Shown: positions 8,344 through 19,985 of the stretch, piece by piece
How positions within the stretch are numbered: position 1 is the first letter of the stretch
Layout of the letters: each line of letters opens with the position of its first letter
From: Phaeoceros laevis
Taxonomy: Eukaryota > Anthocerotophyta > Anthocerotopsida > Notothyladales
DNA length: 26,271 nt
Assembly (NCBI GenBank): GCA_049999765.1
Contig: JBNGIQ010008818.1
Location: forward strand, 33,821-60,091
Direction of reading: 5' to 3'
The notes under the pieces: generated by a model
What the model was told of the DNA's origin: nothing
Seen by the model: only the letters and a program-made list of their open reading frames with translations
Database searches by the model: none
Program-made: the position numbers and the translations under genes

Positions 8344-11300
8344 TTATTCCCCGTCCCACTGCTCAAATCTGCAAATACAATCGTAAATCGTACCACCCAC
8401 CAACTGCTCGGCAAGGCGCTGGTTTTTTATCATGGCAAGCTGCACACAAGGAAACTGGTAAGCCGGATAAATGGACTCTCAGGTCTGCTAAAAACACAGA
8501 GACGTGCGTGACAACTCACCTTCAGCGCATCACATTTAAAGCGAGCGTTGTAGTTGGTGTGAAGAGCTCGTCCCATTCCTTCCAGGATGATCTGCAGAAT
8601 GTAAAACGTCAAAACTCAAGAACAATCTGCGGGGCAGTATGTGTGAATGGTCATTGAAACAGCACGGATGGTTAATATGCTTGTGACTGCATACCAGGTC
8701 TGCATCTTTAGCTATAGCTGCAAGCTCTGAGCTGACTTGGCGAAAATCTATACAAGGACTTCCACACCCATTTTCGACCACCATCAGACTAGGGACTTTA
8801 GTGGTGGACGAGTCAGCTTCTGGAATCTTCGGATCCATCACATCAATCAAAATGTCTCCTGCCCTAGCTGCTTTCCGGAGAACGTCGCAATGCTGCAGTC
8901 AGCTTGTAGTAAGAAGGACAGAAAAATAACCTTCACTTCTTGGCTAGTGGCCTGCAGAAGTTGGGTCTCAGAAGCAAGCCCAAAGCCTTACCTTTGCTGC
9001 AGCAGCGACTAAAGCTGGGAGCTCAAGCGCGGTCACATCATTTATGGCTGGAAGTGAATTTGCAACAAGAACAACCTGACAAGCCATCCATAGTACACAA
9101 GGGACGTAAGTTTCACGAATCTCTCACAGAACCTGCAAATACATGGAGGCCCTGCGAAGTTTGACAGACCTCTGTCCCTCGCCTCAAGAGCTCACGGGCC
9201 AACGGCAGCATTCCTAAAACCACATCAGCTCCAGAGTTATCCACAAAAAGTAGTGCTCGTTTATGGCAGCGATGAAACGTCTCATCACCGATGAATCTTT
9301 TCTCAAGTGCGTCAAAATCATCTACCTGCAAAAAATGCCACTTGCAGTACTCAAGAAGTGCTCTGGCATAACGTGCAGAATCGCACATGAGCCATTTCAT
9401 TGTAACCTTATGTTTTGCAAACGGTGTGGAGAGTCAGTCTTACACGCCATGGACGCTGCATTTTGTTCCTGCTCATTCGGTAAATCTCGAGGATCGTACC
9501 CTTATGATACAGCTCTACACAGGCACGTGATCCCCAATCGAATATGTTTGCGGCAAGGACACCTTCAATGAGTGCCAGCCATCGGGCTCTCTGGATCCAA
9601 TGAAACATAGAACACATGCTGGATTATCTTAAGGGAAGTTCACCCAGGCCACATTAGTTGTGCTTGATTGTTAGGACGAAGGTGAACATAAGGCCATCAG
9701 CAGTATACATACCGGCTCCATGTTATCGAGCTCTGCCAACAGATCCGGTAAAACAGCCAAAGCTGCTTCATTCTCCCTGGCAAAGGCAAATTGACCAGGA
9801 ATCTACAATGAGAACAGGACCCCATAAGGCATCGATTACCAGAGAAACGTAGGAGAGCTGGCAGCCACAAGGCCTAGAAAAATACCTCTGCTTTATCGTT
9901 CTGTATGCATCCATGAAGTGGAACTCCCGCAAACATTCTTCTCTCATTTCCAGCAGATTTGCTAAACCGAGCTTCCCATAGGCAGCTGGTTCTTCACACA
10001 GTCTGCATGTGGGGAAATAGCTTGATGTAAATACTCAACATCACATTTGTGCTAGAAGCTTTACTCGTTTGCGATGTAACCCACCTTACAAGGTGTGCTC
10101 GGAATGCCTGGGCAAAAGCATCACCCCTCCTTTTTGCATCCTCGGTGCCACCCTCACTAGCAACAGCCTGAAAGTGCCTCTTGACGTCAACTCTCAGCAA
10201 GCTTTCAAGCATACATATTCGATCAGCAATGGCTTTTCAAACGTGCTCCTTACTAAATTTCCAAACCTAAGGTCGTCGCAAACAAGCAAGCAACAAGCCA
10301 AAAACGAAAGGGAAGTGTTGGAATGTACAGTCTCGACAAGTCCCGGCAGGTGCTCTGAAAGAATAGTAAACCAGTATCTGCACAAGACAAGTGATGTGGG
10401 ATGATTAGGTGGCATCGTTAAAATAGCTAGACAGCTTCATGTTGCTTCACATCAGGCAACTGGTTTAAGCATATCCTTCAATTTTGCTGCCAATGGGTCC
10501 TTGATTTAACGATGTAGCAGGAAAAGCCTCTGAAGAGCTTGGCAACTCACTCTCTTTCAGTTTGTGAGCTCAGGTCGACCGTGTTGGGCTCATACCTGCA
10601 GAGTTTCCCCACCATGACAGCTATAACACCCGTAACACAACTTTTATTACACGTACTATATTCACGAAAATGCAACAAGATGAGCATATTGACTAGTTAC
10701 CCTTGTGGATCAACAAGCAACGGAAATGGTTCCAAAGAAGGAACCAGATGAAGCACTCCAACACTCAGAGCAGCACTAGAGTCAGACCGCAATAGACCAG
10801 GCCTTGTAAGAGGTGGCTCAAAACCTCCAAGGCCAGTTGTGCCAGGTGTTGCCATTGGTATTGGTCCCATAATATCACCACCCTTACGCACAAACTTCTC
10901 CATCCATGTTATCTGAAGCAGCATTACGAGACGGACATATATCAGGTGTCAGGTGGTGCAGCTCTCTGTACATGGATGCATTTGCAGAGGATCAGTAAAA
11001 ATCAGTGAAGGAACATACAAAAAGAGACTTGCCTTCTCATTTAAGTCCTGGATAGGAGGACCCTGTATCTCTCCTCCTACATAAGGAGCACCCATTGGAA
11101 ATCGCTCCACGAACTGATGAGATAACAACTGATCAAGACCATGTTTGTCATGGCTCAAAAAGGCTCCCAAGGCACCTAGATAGCCTTCATGTCGTAAAAA
11201 CATCGCTTGTGCTTGGCCCTTCGACCTGCAACAACAACCAGACACAAAGGTGAACTTACATTCCCACATCATAAGCAGCATAAAGAGATCAGTTCAACAA

Positions 11301-13384
11301 ATCTTGCTCACCAGAATCTTATAGCGAATGACATTGTATCCATGGTGTAGGCATGACCCCGAATGAAAAATCCTCCAAAGAATATGCGTTTCAATCCATA
11401 TCGCAGCGCATTCAAGTAAGCAACCTGCAACAAGCATTTCTAATGAGCCCAGGCTTCAAAGCATGGCAGTCATAGCATATCCTCATAAGTTGCCTATAAC
11501 TACCGTATCCTAGAAGATGAAACATTTAAGACACTGGGAGCTGTCTTGGGTAAATCGAAAAATATGTTACATCTAACCTGCCCAATATTGTAGGATATCA
11601 TCCGTAGTAGGGAGAGGGCAATATCTTCTCTCCGGTAATCAGAAAGATCTTTGTTTTCTTGAATCACTTTCCCAAAGCTGGAAGCTATGGTCGAGGCAGA
11701 AAGACCTATCTGCATCAAAGCGAGTAAGGGCAGCAAAGACATGAGGCCACAGCGGCTCGAAACCGTTTCTGCAATGAAAGCTGACAACCCATAGAAGTCA
11801 CCTTTGAGTAATCAAGGCCACCATATATGTCTCCAACAAGCATATCGATAGCACTATTGTCCCCACCCTGACTCAGCTCTAAAATCTCATCAAAGCTGGA
11901 TCACACAGAAGAGTTTTGTTAATCATTGCACTGAGGTAACAGAGGAAAGTTCTAGTGAAAATCAAAACATGCCTCTTGCACTTGGTGAGAAGTCGACCAA
12001 GGCCCCAAAATGTGCCACCTCCAACGTTTGTTCCACTCACTCGCTCATATTGCCCATGTCCATCAACCTAGGAATAAACTGGAATGTCAACGCCTGAAGG
12101 ATACTGATTACCTTGGATCCACCACTCAACTGATAAATGGAGTTCTTCAGAACAACTCTAGTATCCAGCAAAACTTGTTCGCTCATTGACAAATACCTTG
12201 ATAATGCTGACTCCTGAGCCGATGTTTACTAGGAGGTACGGGAACAAGTCGTTCCGATTAATCTGTACAAATTGTTTGTGGCCCTCCAAGTGTGTAAAAG
12301 CCTCGTGCCTTATTGCCTGCACCATACCGCCACGTTGTCACCTTGTTCGCCTACACAACAGGAAATCCGCAAGCTCCAAAATTTCAAAGAAGCAACTATT
12401 TGAAGCATGTGTGATCCCTTCATCCACGCAAGTCTTGAGCATACCCTTAATAAGAAGTTTGCACCCGACACCAGACATGCCATCTCGTCTTCCTTGTCAA
12501 TGGTTATCCCAAGCTGTTCCTTGAAAATATCTGCATACTTGAAAGCTCCACCACCTGTCGCCTTGGCAGATGAATGCAAATAAGGGGTGAGCTTCTAGTT
12601 GCTAGACAAACCTTGCAACTCCAAGCTTGACACACTTCAGTCAGAAAGTCAACCACTGAACCGAACTCGGAAGTACCTTAATAGTTGTTCCAGACTCAGG
12701 ACTACGCTCCAAGGCCGCTCCATCTTGGCCAGAACCTGCAGGAGTGTGATGCAAGGACAGCTCACTGAGTCGAGGTCACTCAAATGTGCTCACACTGAGC
12801 AGGTCTCTGGGCCATGCACCGGCACCAGGTCATTACTCAGGCTGCTTCTGCTCGGTGGCATGAATAACAAGGACCAACCAAAAGATCAACCTCAGCCCAA
12901 AACATTCTGCAGACCTGCTGGATTCTGGCAGTGGAGCTTTTTGGACTGGATGAACTTGATGCAGTCATTCAATTTACTGGTCTCAAACTTGACAAAGGTC
13001 AGCCGACCACCGAGGATGGGAGAGACGGTCCTAGCACATGCCCTCCTCCTCTCCAGCAGACTGCCCCCCAATGTGCTCGACTCGGACTGCCGTGAGAAGT
13101 AGACCAGCTTCACAAGTGATCCTGCACAGCATGGGCAAAACTGGAAAGTTGGCACTCACGAGTCTACAACTTCATGCCAGCTCGCATCAGCCTCGGAACT
13201 GGAACTAGAACCAACCACCGATGTCTATCGCGAAGTGTGAAACATCATCCGACTGGTTGGGCAGCAGAATGGTAGGATTCCTGTCCTCCGTGGATCCCTG
13301 AATTGCTGCTCCACTGAGGTCCAGCAGGGGCCTGGAGGGCACTCGAACCATGGTGCCCCCCTCCGCACCTCCCTCCCCTGCCAT
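8344..13384 (-). CDS. PANK2: Type II pantothenate kinase fused to DUF89 phosphatase
   Basis: A 22-exon model keeps frame throughout and gives 873 residues: 13384-13216, 13121-12915, 12735-12677, 12561-12445, 12316-12197, 12067-11973, 11895-11802, 11709-11578, 11424-11312, 11225-11033, 10912-10701, 10595-10551, 10377-10329, 10167-10085, 10002-9886, 9776-9713, 9590-9444, 9325-9170, 9075-8992, 8892-8695, 8591-8520, 8439-8344. The N-terminal half is the eukaryotic kinase that phosphorylates pantothenate, the first step of CoA synthesis: DIGGSLVKL (54-62), ATGGGAFKY (146-154), NIGSGVS (215-221), [13 protein letters not shown] (235-247). The C-terminal half (about 530-870) is a DUF89/ARMT1-like metal-dependent phosphatase that removes damaged or surplus 4'-phosphopantetheine species: NIFDWGS (638-644), FVDNSGAD (700-706), [19 protein letters not shown]. 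This fusion is normal for plant PANK2. Two introns appear to use GC donors (11972 and 11032). The gene looks intact and cytosolic. Confidence 0.96.
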
Positions 13385-14443
13385 AACTGCGCCCGATTCC
13401 CGCAGGTAAGCTGATCTGTTCTACGTTAACTGCAATTCAGCTCATCAGTAAGGCCCAAATCCAAGTCTGAAGGAAACTCCTTGGCAGTAATCACGGCACT
13501 CCATTCACGGCTGAGCAAGACTTAGGTCTTTGCAATGAGGAAGGTCTCAATAATGGAATTTCCCCACACCTCCATGCGAAACAGGTGAACGTTCCGTAGC
13601 CCAGTCACCTGGTCACCACCACACGGCTCTGCCAACCGTGTTTGGCGGTGCCATTGCTTCTTAGTGGGTCTTGAGTCTGCCATCACTTCTACGTGCTGTA
13701 CGTGTCTCAACTTAGCCATGAATTTTCCGTTGCTAATAAGGTTGGGAGCTCCCGTCCTACTGGTCAGGAGGAGATGGAAGGTCTGAAGTAACAGTAGCCT
13801 GTGTGAGCATCCTCTGAGGCAGACTGCAGACAAACAGCCTGACTAACACAGGCACATCTCAAGGTTCGTTGCGCATTTACAGCAGCGCAATCCTCCCAGT
13901 GCCATTTCCCAAACTAGGACTTAGCGGCTAACTAGAGGATGGCAACCTGGGAATTAGTACGGTCTCCAGGAGTCAAACGAACCATGCCTTCTACTTGCAC
14001 CTCAGGTCCATCCCTTCCTCTTCCCTGCTGCCTCAGACATGTGTGCCTCCTCGTCCAAGTCACCAAAGAGAGATCCTCCTCGGGCACGAACGACCACAAC
14101 AATGTGTGAAAGTATCTGTGAAAATATCTGAAGTAACAAGACAGCATCAGCCCAACGCCACCTACTTCGCACATTTACCCTGCTTTTTTGGATAACTTGT
14201 CTTCTGGTTGTCAACTTGTTACTGCTGCTCTGGTGGAACGAGGAGCAGTCAAGAAGAGGAGATTGGATGCCGTTTCAGATGTCGAGGCATATCGCGAGAC
14301 CTCGATTGATGGACATGGATCGATACCTCCACTTGCAAGAATTTGGATACGGTGCAAGCCCGCTGTTGTCCTTCAAATGCCTGCTCCGGATGTGAAAGAA
14401 CCCAGACCTGGGAGGCACAGTGGGTAGCTAGCGAGTAGTAACT
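13385..14443. other. Divergent intergenic region, PANK2 and P450
   Basis: This holds the 5' flanks of both genes. Open frames on either strand (for example 13522-13833 on minus and 14188-14427 on plus) match no family I recognise and lack conserved splice context. Promoters and 5' UTRs are expected here; I could not place a specific element. Confidence 0.5.
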
Positions 14444-16460
14444 ATGGCGGCTGTGGTGTTTGTGTGGTCTGCCATCAGCTTCATTCTGGGGCTGGCGGTG
14501 CTGTACGACCTGCTGTGGAGAGGCAAAGGGCGATCCAAGCTGAAGCTCCCGCCGGGCCCTCCTGGGCTGCCTCTGCTAGGCAATTTGGGCATCTTCTTCG
14601 GCTCCAAGCTGCACCATGCCACCCTGGGCCAGCTGACCAAGCGGTACGGCGGCATCACGTTCCTCAGACTGGGATCGTCGCCCTGCATCGTCGTCAGCTC
14701 GCCGGAGGTGTGCAAGGAGATCTTCAAGAACCAGGACCAGGCGTTCGCGTCTCGTCGCCTCACTCAGGCGGAATCGATTCTCATGTACGACGGCAAGAAC
14801 GTTGCGTTCGCGCCTTACGGCGAGTACTGGCGATCAGCGAGGTAGCAATGAATTCCGAGAGATTTGTGTCAATTGTTTCCTCGGCTTTGAACAGTTCCCC
14901 CACTGGGCTGAGTTGCGTGGGTCGAACTGGATGCGCAGGAAGACTGTGGTGACGGAGCTTCTGACGCAGAAGAAGATTCAAGACTTTGAGCAGTTCAGAA
15001 CGCAGGAGACCTCGGCGCTTGTGACGAGTCTGTACCAGAACGCGGTGCACGGCAAGGGAGCGGCGATGAAGATGCGGACCAGCCTCAAGGCCCTCACATT
15101 CAACGTCTCCACCTGCATGTGCTTCAATCGGCGCTTCTTCCAGTACCAATCGGCCGGCGCCGGCGGTTCGGAGGTGCCCGAAGACGCGAACGACGTGATC
15201 GATGTGGGTGGTGCCCTTGGAACGTCGATCGATGCGGAGCTTGTGAGTGAATTTTTTCCTGGATCGTCCGGATTTGTACACCGATTTGAAGTTCGCTTCA
15301 AATTGGACCTCGCAGGTAGCAGAGGCCAAGGAGTTCACCGAGCTGATTGAAGAGGCGTTTTTCCTCCTGGGAGCGCAGTTCATCGGGGACTTTCTGCCAT
15401 ACCTCTCGTTTCTGGACAGGTTCAGCAGACTGAGGTCCAAGATCATCAGGATCGGCGGCAGGTTCGACGACCTGCTCCAGAAGATCATCCAAGACAGGCG
15501 ATCCAAGCACCCGCTCAAGGAGGACGAAAGCCCTTCCTTCGTGGACGTTCTCATCAACCTCGACGACGGGATGGGCAGCATGGACGACTTCAAGATCAAA
15601 GCTATGTGCGTGGTACGTAAGGCGATCGATCGATCGCCACCTCTCTCCCTCAAAATCAGACTCCGCTCTGCTGCCAGCACTTGTAAATCATCGACTGAGA
15701 ATCATTTGTAAATCTTCAACTATGCGCCGGCCGGCAGGACATTCTTTTCGGAGCGACGGAGACGACGTCTACTGTTTTGGAATGGGGCATTACCGAGATC
15801 ATCCGCTCCCCTGCCATCCATGCCAAAATGCAAGCAGAACTGGACGCCGTGGTGGGGAAAGACCGTGTGGTGACAGAAGCAGACATCCCGCAGCTGCCGT
15901 ACCTTCAGGCGGTGGTGAAGGAGCTCTTGCGGCTGCACCCGCCTATCGGCTTCCTCCCCCACATGACCACGCAGCACACCAACCTCATGGGCTATGACAT
16001 CCCTGTGGACACCATCGTCTTCATCGCCATCTGGGGCATCGCCCGCGACCCTGCCGTGTGGGACAACCCGCTGGAGTTCCGGCCTGAGCGATTCGTCGAG
16101 AAGTAAGCAGACACAACCTCGGATGCAGGCGAATGTTCCATTTCTTGGCGACGAGCTGATCATTCTGTGACTGGAATTGAACGAGGGGTTGCGTGTTGCA
16201 GGCCTGAGATCGATGTTCGAGGCCAGAACTTCGAGCTGCTGCCGTTCGGGACAGGGCGACGGGGCTGCATCGGCATCGGCCTGGGCGTGACCATGGTGCA
16301 GTACTCGCTGGCTCGACTGGTTCAGGCTTTCGACTGGTCGCCTCCGCCCGGTGTGAAACCGCAAGACGTGAGCGTCGAGGAAGCCATGGGCCTGAGCATA
16401 CCTCGAGCCCAACCTGTGGAGGCAGTGCTCACTCCCAGGCTGTCGACCCAGCTCTACTGA
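14444..16460 (+). CDS. Cytochrome P450, CYP71 clan
   Basis: Five exons (14444-14841, 14939-15242, 15316-15612, 15738-16102, 16202-16460) give 540 residues in continuous frame. The order is typical of an ER-anchored plant P450: an N-terminal membrane anchor (about 4-24), the proline hinge PPGPPGLP (36-43), helix C WRSAR (129-133), I-helix GATETT (338-343), K-helix ELLR (395-398), FRPERF (447-452), and the haem loop FGTGRRGC with the Cys ligand at 477. All catalytic landmarks are present, so the enzyme is probably active as an NADPH-dependent mono-oxygenase. The substrate cannot be read from the sequence. The clan call rests on the haem loop and on the conserved segments around it; the family is not assigned. 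It is slightly longer than the usual 500-520, mostly from a Gly- and acid-rich stretch near the end of exon 2. GC content is higher than in neighbouring genes. Confidence 0.94.
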
Positions 16461-16666
16461 GCCAGGGAAGGAGCCGGTGTCGAGGCTAAAGGAAGAGATT
16501 TGAAGCATTGATCAATCAAATTAATTTGAAACATTTCAAGTTTGAACAAATGATGGCCCTTCCGGCACCAAATGAGGGCCACCTAGAAATGAATTTCTTG
16601 CCTTTCAAGCTGGCTATTTACAACAAAATCCCAGCGAAAAAGGAGCTCCATTGTGATGTGCACCTT

Positions 16667-19030
16667 TCATGGCTTCCGGTAAAACGTGTCAGCAGTCCCC
16701 ACCGCAAACGCATGTAAGTTCCCACCCATATCCGTCCACCTGCTATGTCCTGCTTGCTTCCATGCCTGCGCCTTAACTCTCTGTTCTTGGACATCTTGGG
16801 CATCTTCGAGCATGTCAGCAGCCAGATAGATGTTTGACATCAAAATGTAGAGTGCGCCATCCCTTCTATCTAACTTGACCGCGCAATCAAATACCTGTAT
16901 TGCTAGCTCCACCTGACCCCACTTTTGACAGGCAGCCAACAAACATTTCAACACCACAACACTAGGTTGCAAGGTCTTGACCAGTCCCATGGCCTGGTGC
17001 ACTTCGCCTGCACGACCGAGGAGGTCCACCATACATGTGTAGTGATCAATGGATGGGCTGATGCCATAGTCCCTGCTCATAGCCTCCAGGTAGTACTGCC
17101 CTTTGGCCACCAGACCAACATGGCTGCATACAGTCAGAACGCTGAGAAATGTGATGCTGTCTGGGTTTACACCCTCCGCCCTCATCCTTTCGAACAAGTC
17201 AAATACATGATCACCCTCTCCTTGGTAGGCATATCCTGCAATTAATGAGCTCCATACTACAGTGTTTCTTGTAAGCATTCCATCAAAGACCTTCTGCGCG
17301 TCCTCCATGCTCCCACATTTACCATACATGTCAATGAGACTAGCTGCCACAAATGAGTCACTAGTGCCAAGCCCAGTATGTAAGATCAGAGAATGAATTT
17401 CCTTGCCCTTCTCCAGTGCCGCCATAATGCCACAAGCCTTGATTGCAGCAACAAATGTCCGGTCATTGGGGACTACACCTTCCTGTTGCATTTGTGCGTA
17501 CAACTCCAAAGCCTCTTCACCCTCTTCCAGTTGCACATACCCTGCGATCAGGGCAGTCCAGGAGACCACATCATGACGAGGCATCTCCTCGAAGACACGT
17601 CTGGCATCTACAAGGCTTCCACATTTTGCATACGCATCAACCAGCATCGTGGCTACACGGACATCTGACTGAAGCCCACTTTTCACTATGTGCAAGTGCA
17701 CAGCTCTTACTTGCTCCAAACACTCTTCTTTTACGAGTGCCCCATCACTCTTGGTGTCTGCCCCTGATGCCAGGCTACTGTGCGCTTTCAGTGCGCCAAG
17801 AAAGGTTCCTTCATCGGGTATCAGATGCTCCTGCTGCATCCGTGCATACAAGTGCAAGGCTTCCTCACCCTGTTCCCACTGGGCATAGCCCAAGATCATG
17901 GTATTCCAGGATACCACATCACGACCGGATATCTTATCAAAGACTCGCCTAGCATCTACCAGGCTCCCACATTTTACGTACACATCCACCAGCATAGTCC
18001 CCACGTGGAGAGCTGATTCAGACCCCTGTTTTACAATGTCTGAGTGAATGGCTCTTAATCTCCCCAGGCACTGTTTCTCTATCTTACCTTGTCCTTTACT
18101 CCCCGCTTCTGGTGTGGCTAGGCTGCTGCAAGCCTTTAGAGCAGCAACAAATATGTGATTATCTGGTATCATGCCTTCCTGCTGCATCCGAGTGTACAAT
18201 TGCAAAGCTATCTCACCCTTATCCATCTCGACATACCCTGTGATCATGGCACTCCAGAAAACTAGATCTCGATGAGGTACTTTCTCAAACACACTCCTAG
18301 CATCCACAAGGCTCCTGCATTTTGCATATGCATTCACTAGCATTGTTCCCACATACACATCTGACTCAAAACCACTTTTTACAGCATGTGAGTGAATGGC
18401 TCTGACTTGCTCCAGGCAACGGTTGTGCATAAACACTCCACAGCCTACATCTTCTACGCATAACACTGCCAGAGTACAGCAAGCCTTTAGTGCACCAACA
18501 AATGTTCTGTTGTCTGATGCCACACCTTCATGTTGCATCCGCACATATAATTGCAGAGCCTCCTTACCTGCTCCCATCTGGGCGTATCCCAGTATCATGG
18601 CATTCCAGGAAATCACATTACGGTGAGGCATCTTCTCAAAAACAGACCTGGCCTCCACAATGCTCCCACATTTGGCATAAACATCGACGAGCATGGTCCC
18701 AACATATACATGCGCCTCAAGCCCACTTTCAACCACCTCAGCATGGAGTTGCCTGGCACTTTTTACGTCCTTCAAGCTCCTGCAAGCCTTCAATGCAGCA
18801 ACAAATGTGTAGGAGCTCGGTTTCACTCCTGACTCCCGCATTTTTTCATAAACATGCAGAGCCTCTCTTCCCTGTCCAGACTTTGCGTGTCTACATATTT
18901 CCAAAGTCCAGACGCAGTGCTCTCGTCGTGGTGAATTCAAGTCAACAGTACTTGAAGTACTGTTTTTACCACTACATATGCTACCGCTTCTGGAGCTGCC
19001 TCCACCAGCTGTATTGTATGATGCTTTCAT
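16667..19030 (-). CDS. PLS-class pentatricopeptide repeat protein, E type
   Basis: One uninterrupted exon encodes 787 residues from the first in-frame ATG at 19030. The frame stays open upstream to a TGA at 19190-19192 but has no earlier ATG. The protein has six rounds of P-L-S repeats with hallmarks such as SWNAMILGYAQ, GTMLVDVYAKCGS, ARSVFEKMPHR and EALQLYVRMQ. A C-terminal E region follows (YILMSNIYLAADMLEDAQ, then RWTDMGGNLHAFAVG), and the protein ends a few residues later at TFYRKP without a DYW domain. Such proteins act in mitochondria or plastids, binding RNA one base per repeat; E-type members commonly serve C-to-U editing and then need a DYW partner in trans. Rounds 2-4 carry extra 14-17 residue inserts at the same place. 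No clear targeting peptide is seen at this start, so a short upstream exon is possible. The 3' end converges on the P450, about 200 bp away. Confidence 0.93.
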   Translation of the reverse strand: MKASYNTAGGGSSRSGSICSGKNSTSSTVDLNSPRREHCVWTLEICRHAKSGQGREALHVYEKMRESGVKPSSYTFVAALKACRSLKDVKSARQLHAEVVESGLEAHVYVGTMLVDVYAKCGSIVEARSVFEKMPHRNVISWNAMILGYAQMGAGKEALQLYVRMQHEGVASDNRTFVGALKACCTLAVLCVEDVGCGVFMHNRCLEQVRAIHSHAVKSGFESDVYVGTMLVNAYAKCRSLVDARSVFEKVPHRDLVFWSAMITGYVEMDKGEIALQLYTRMQQEGMIPDNHIFVAALKACSSLATPEAGSKGQGKIEKQCLGRLRAIHSDIVKQGSESALHVGTMLVDVYVKCGSLVDARRVFDKISGRDVVSWNTMILGYAQWEQGEEALHLYARMQQEHLIPDEGTFLGALKAHSSLASGADTKSDGALVKEECLEQVRAVHLHIVKSGLQSDVRVATMLVDAYAKCGSLVDARRVFEEMPRHDVVSWTALIAGYVQLEEGEEALELYAQMQQEGVVPNDRTFVAAIKACGIMAALEKGKEIHSLILHTGLGTSDSFVAASLIDMYGKCGSMEDAQKVFDGMLTRNTVVWSSLIAGYAYQGEGDHVFDLFERMRAEGVNPDSITFLSVLTVCSHVGLVAKGQYYLEAMSRDYGISPSIDHYTCMVDLLGRAGEVHQAMGLVKTLQPSVVVLKCLLAACQKWGQVELAIQVFDCAVKLDRRDGALYILMSNIYLAADMLEDAQDVQEQRVKAQAWKQAGHSRWTDMGGNLHAFAVGTADTFYRKP

Positions 19031-19985
19031 TTCTAGAGCCTCTGAAACCCGTTGTGGAGTACTCCATCTGTCAATCCAAATGGCCCCCGTGATACTCGTT
19101 TGCTTAAATTCTCGAGACTTCAAGCGAAGCTGAGATTGAACTGCCTGAGCGGTTAGTGGAGGAAGCTTGACAGAATCAGTTTGAAGTAGTCAGTTTGTAG
19201 TCTGCAGAATACACCTGGCCACATAATTTGCCCCCGCAACACCGGTTGGGATCTTCAAAGTACTCTGCAGTAGTCCTTCGACAGTGACTTGGTCCTCACG
19301 TGCCGACAAACCTCCAAGCGCAGAACAAACTTTTAGGTTTATCCTAAGTCGGCATCCTATTCCAAAGCCAGAGAAAGCAGCTCCACGAGGCAAATCCAGC
19401 TTCGCAAAATAGACAAGGTGATTATAAAACACTACCAGATGCCAAGTGAACCTTGCCGCGACTACCGTTACCGTCCTGCAAATTGCGGAGATTGACTTCC
19501 AACTTTCACAGGGCACAGCCGCTCATCAAACTCGGGCTTTTTCCCCATTGCTGCAGGTTAAAAACCTGGCATTGCGAGCTCCTTCAACAAACAAAGCGAA
19601 GCGCAACGAATTGCCACACCTCCAGTTTGCTATCCCCCCATCGGGTCACATAGCCAGCAGACTTTTGCCAAGCATGTTCCGCCATCGTTGCAGCGTCTGC
19701 ATTTGACGACAGCCTCCCAAGGCTGAGCAGTGGGTAGCAAGACTGAGGCAAGGCACCTGCGCTGCAGAATTTCGTGACAGCTGCATATGTACCTTCACTT
19801 CAGATGGTTAAATTGCAGCCATTCGAAAGCTCACTGCCTTGTGCCTCCCTGCTCCACTGCTGTCGAAGAGAGAAATTATCGGAAATGGCGATTTCCAAAG
19901 TAGTGTTATTTCGTTGAACGTACGTGCCTACAAACGTCTGGTATGCCATACTAGGGCTATCTACTTGCCAGAAGCAACTGGTCTG
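19031..19985. promoter_or_regulatory. Divergent 5' region, PPR and CPSF30 genes
   Basis: The start codons are 955 bp apart and face away from each other. A minus-strand frame in phase with the PPR gene is open from about 19516 to a TGA at 19190 but has no ATG and no similarity I recognise. It is probably 5' UTR or chance, or conceivably an upstream exon. No TATA element could be assigned. Confidence 0.45.

Noticed and set aside
11967-11985. GT donor at ACCAA|GTGCAA instead of the GC donor in PANK2 exon 6
   Set aside because: Also keeps a frame, but it would delete the conserved K-C-K segment before SFDE; the GC donor preserves it.
14781-15680. 299-codon minus-strand open frame across the P450
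   Set aside because: Antisense shadow in GC-rich coding sequence; the plus strand carries all P450 motifs.
15720-16508. 262-codon minus-strand open frame over P450 exons 4-5
   Set aside because: Antisense shadow of the haem-loop and K-helix exons; no family similarity.
19031-19123. Longer PPR N-terminus starting at 19123
   Set aside because: That start codon is TTG, not ATG; the first ATG in frame is at 19030.
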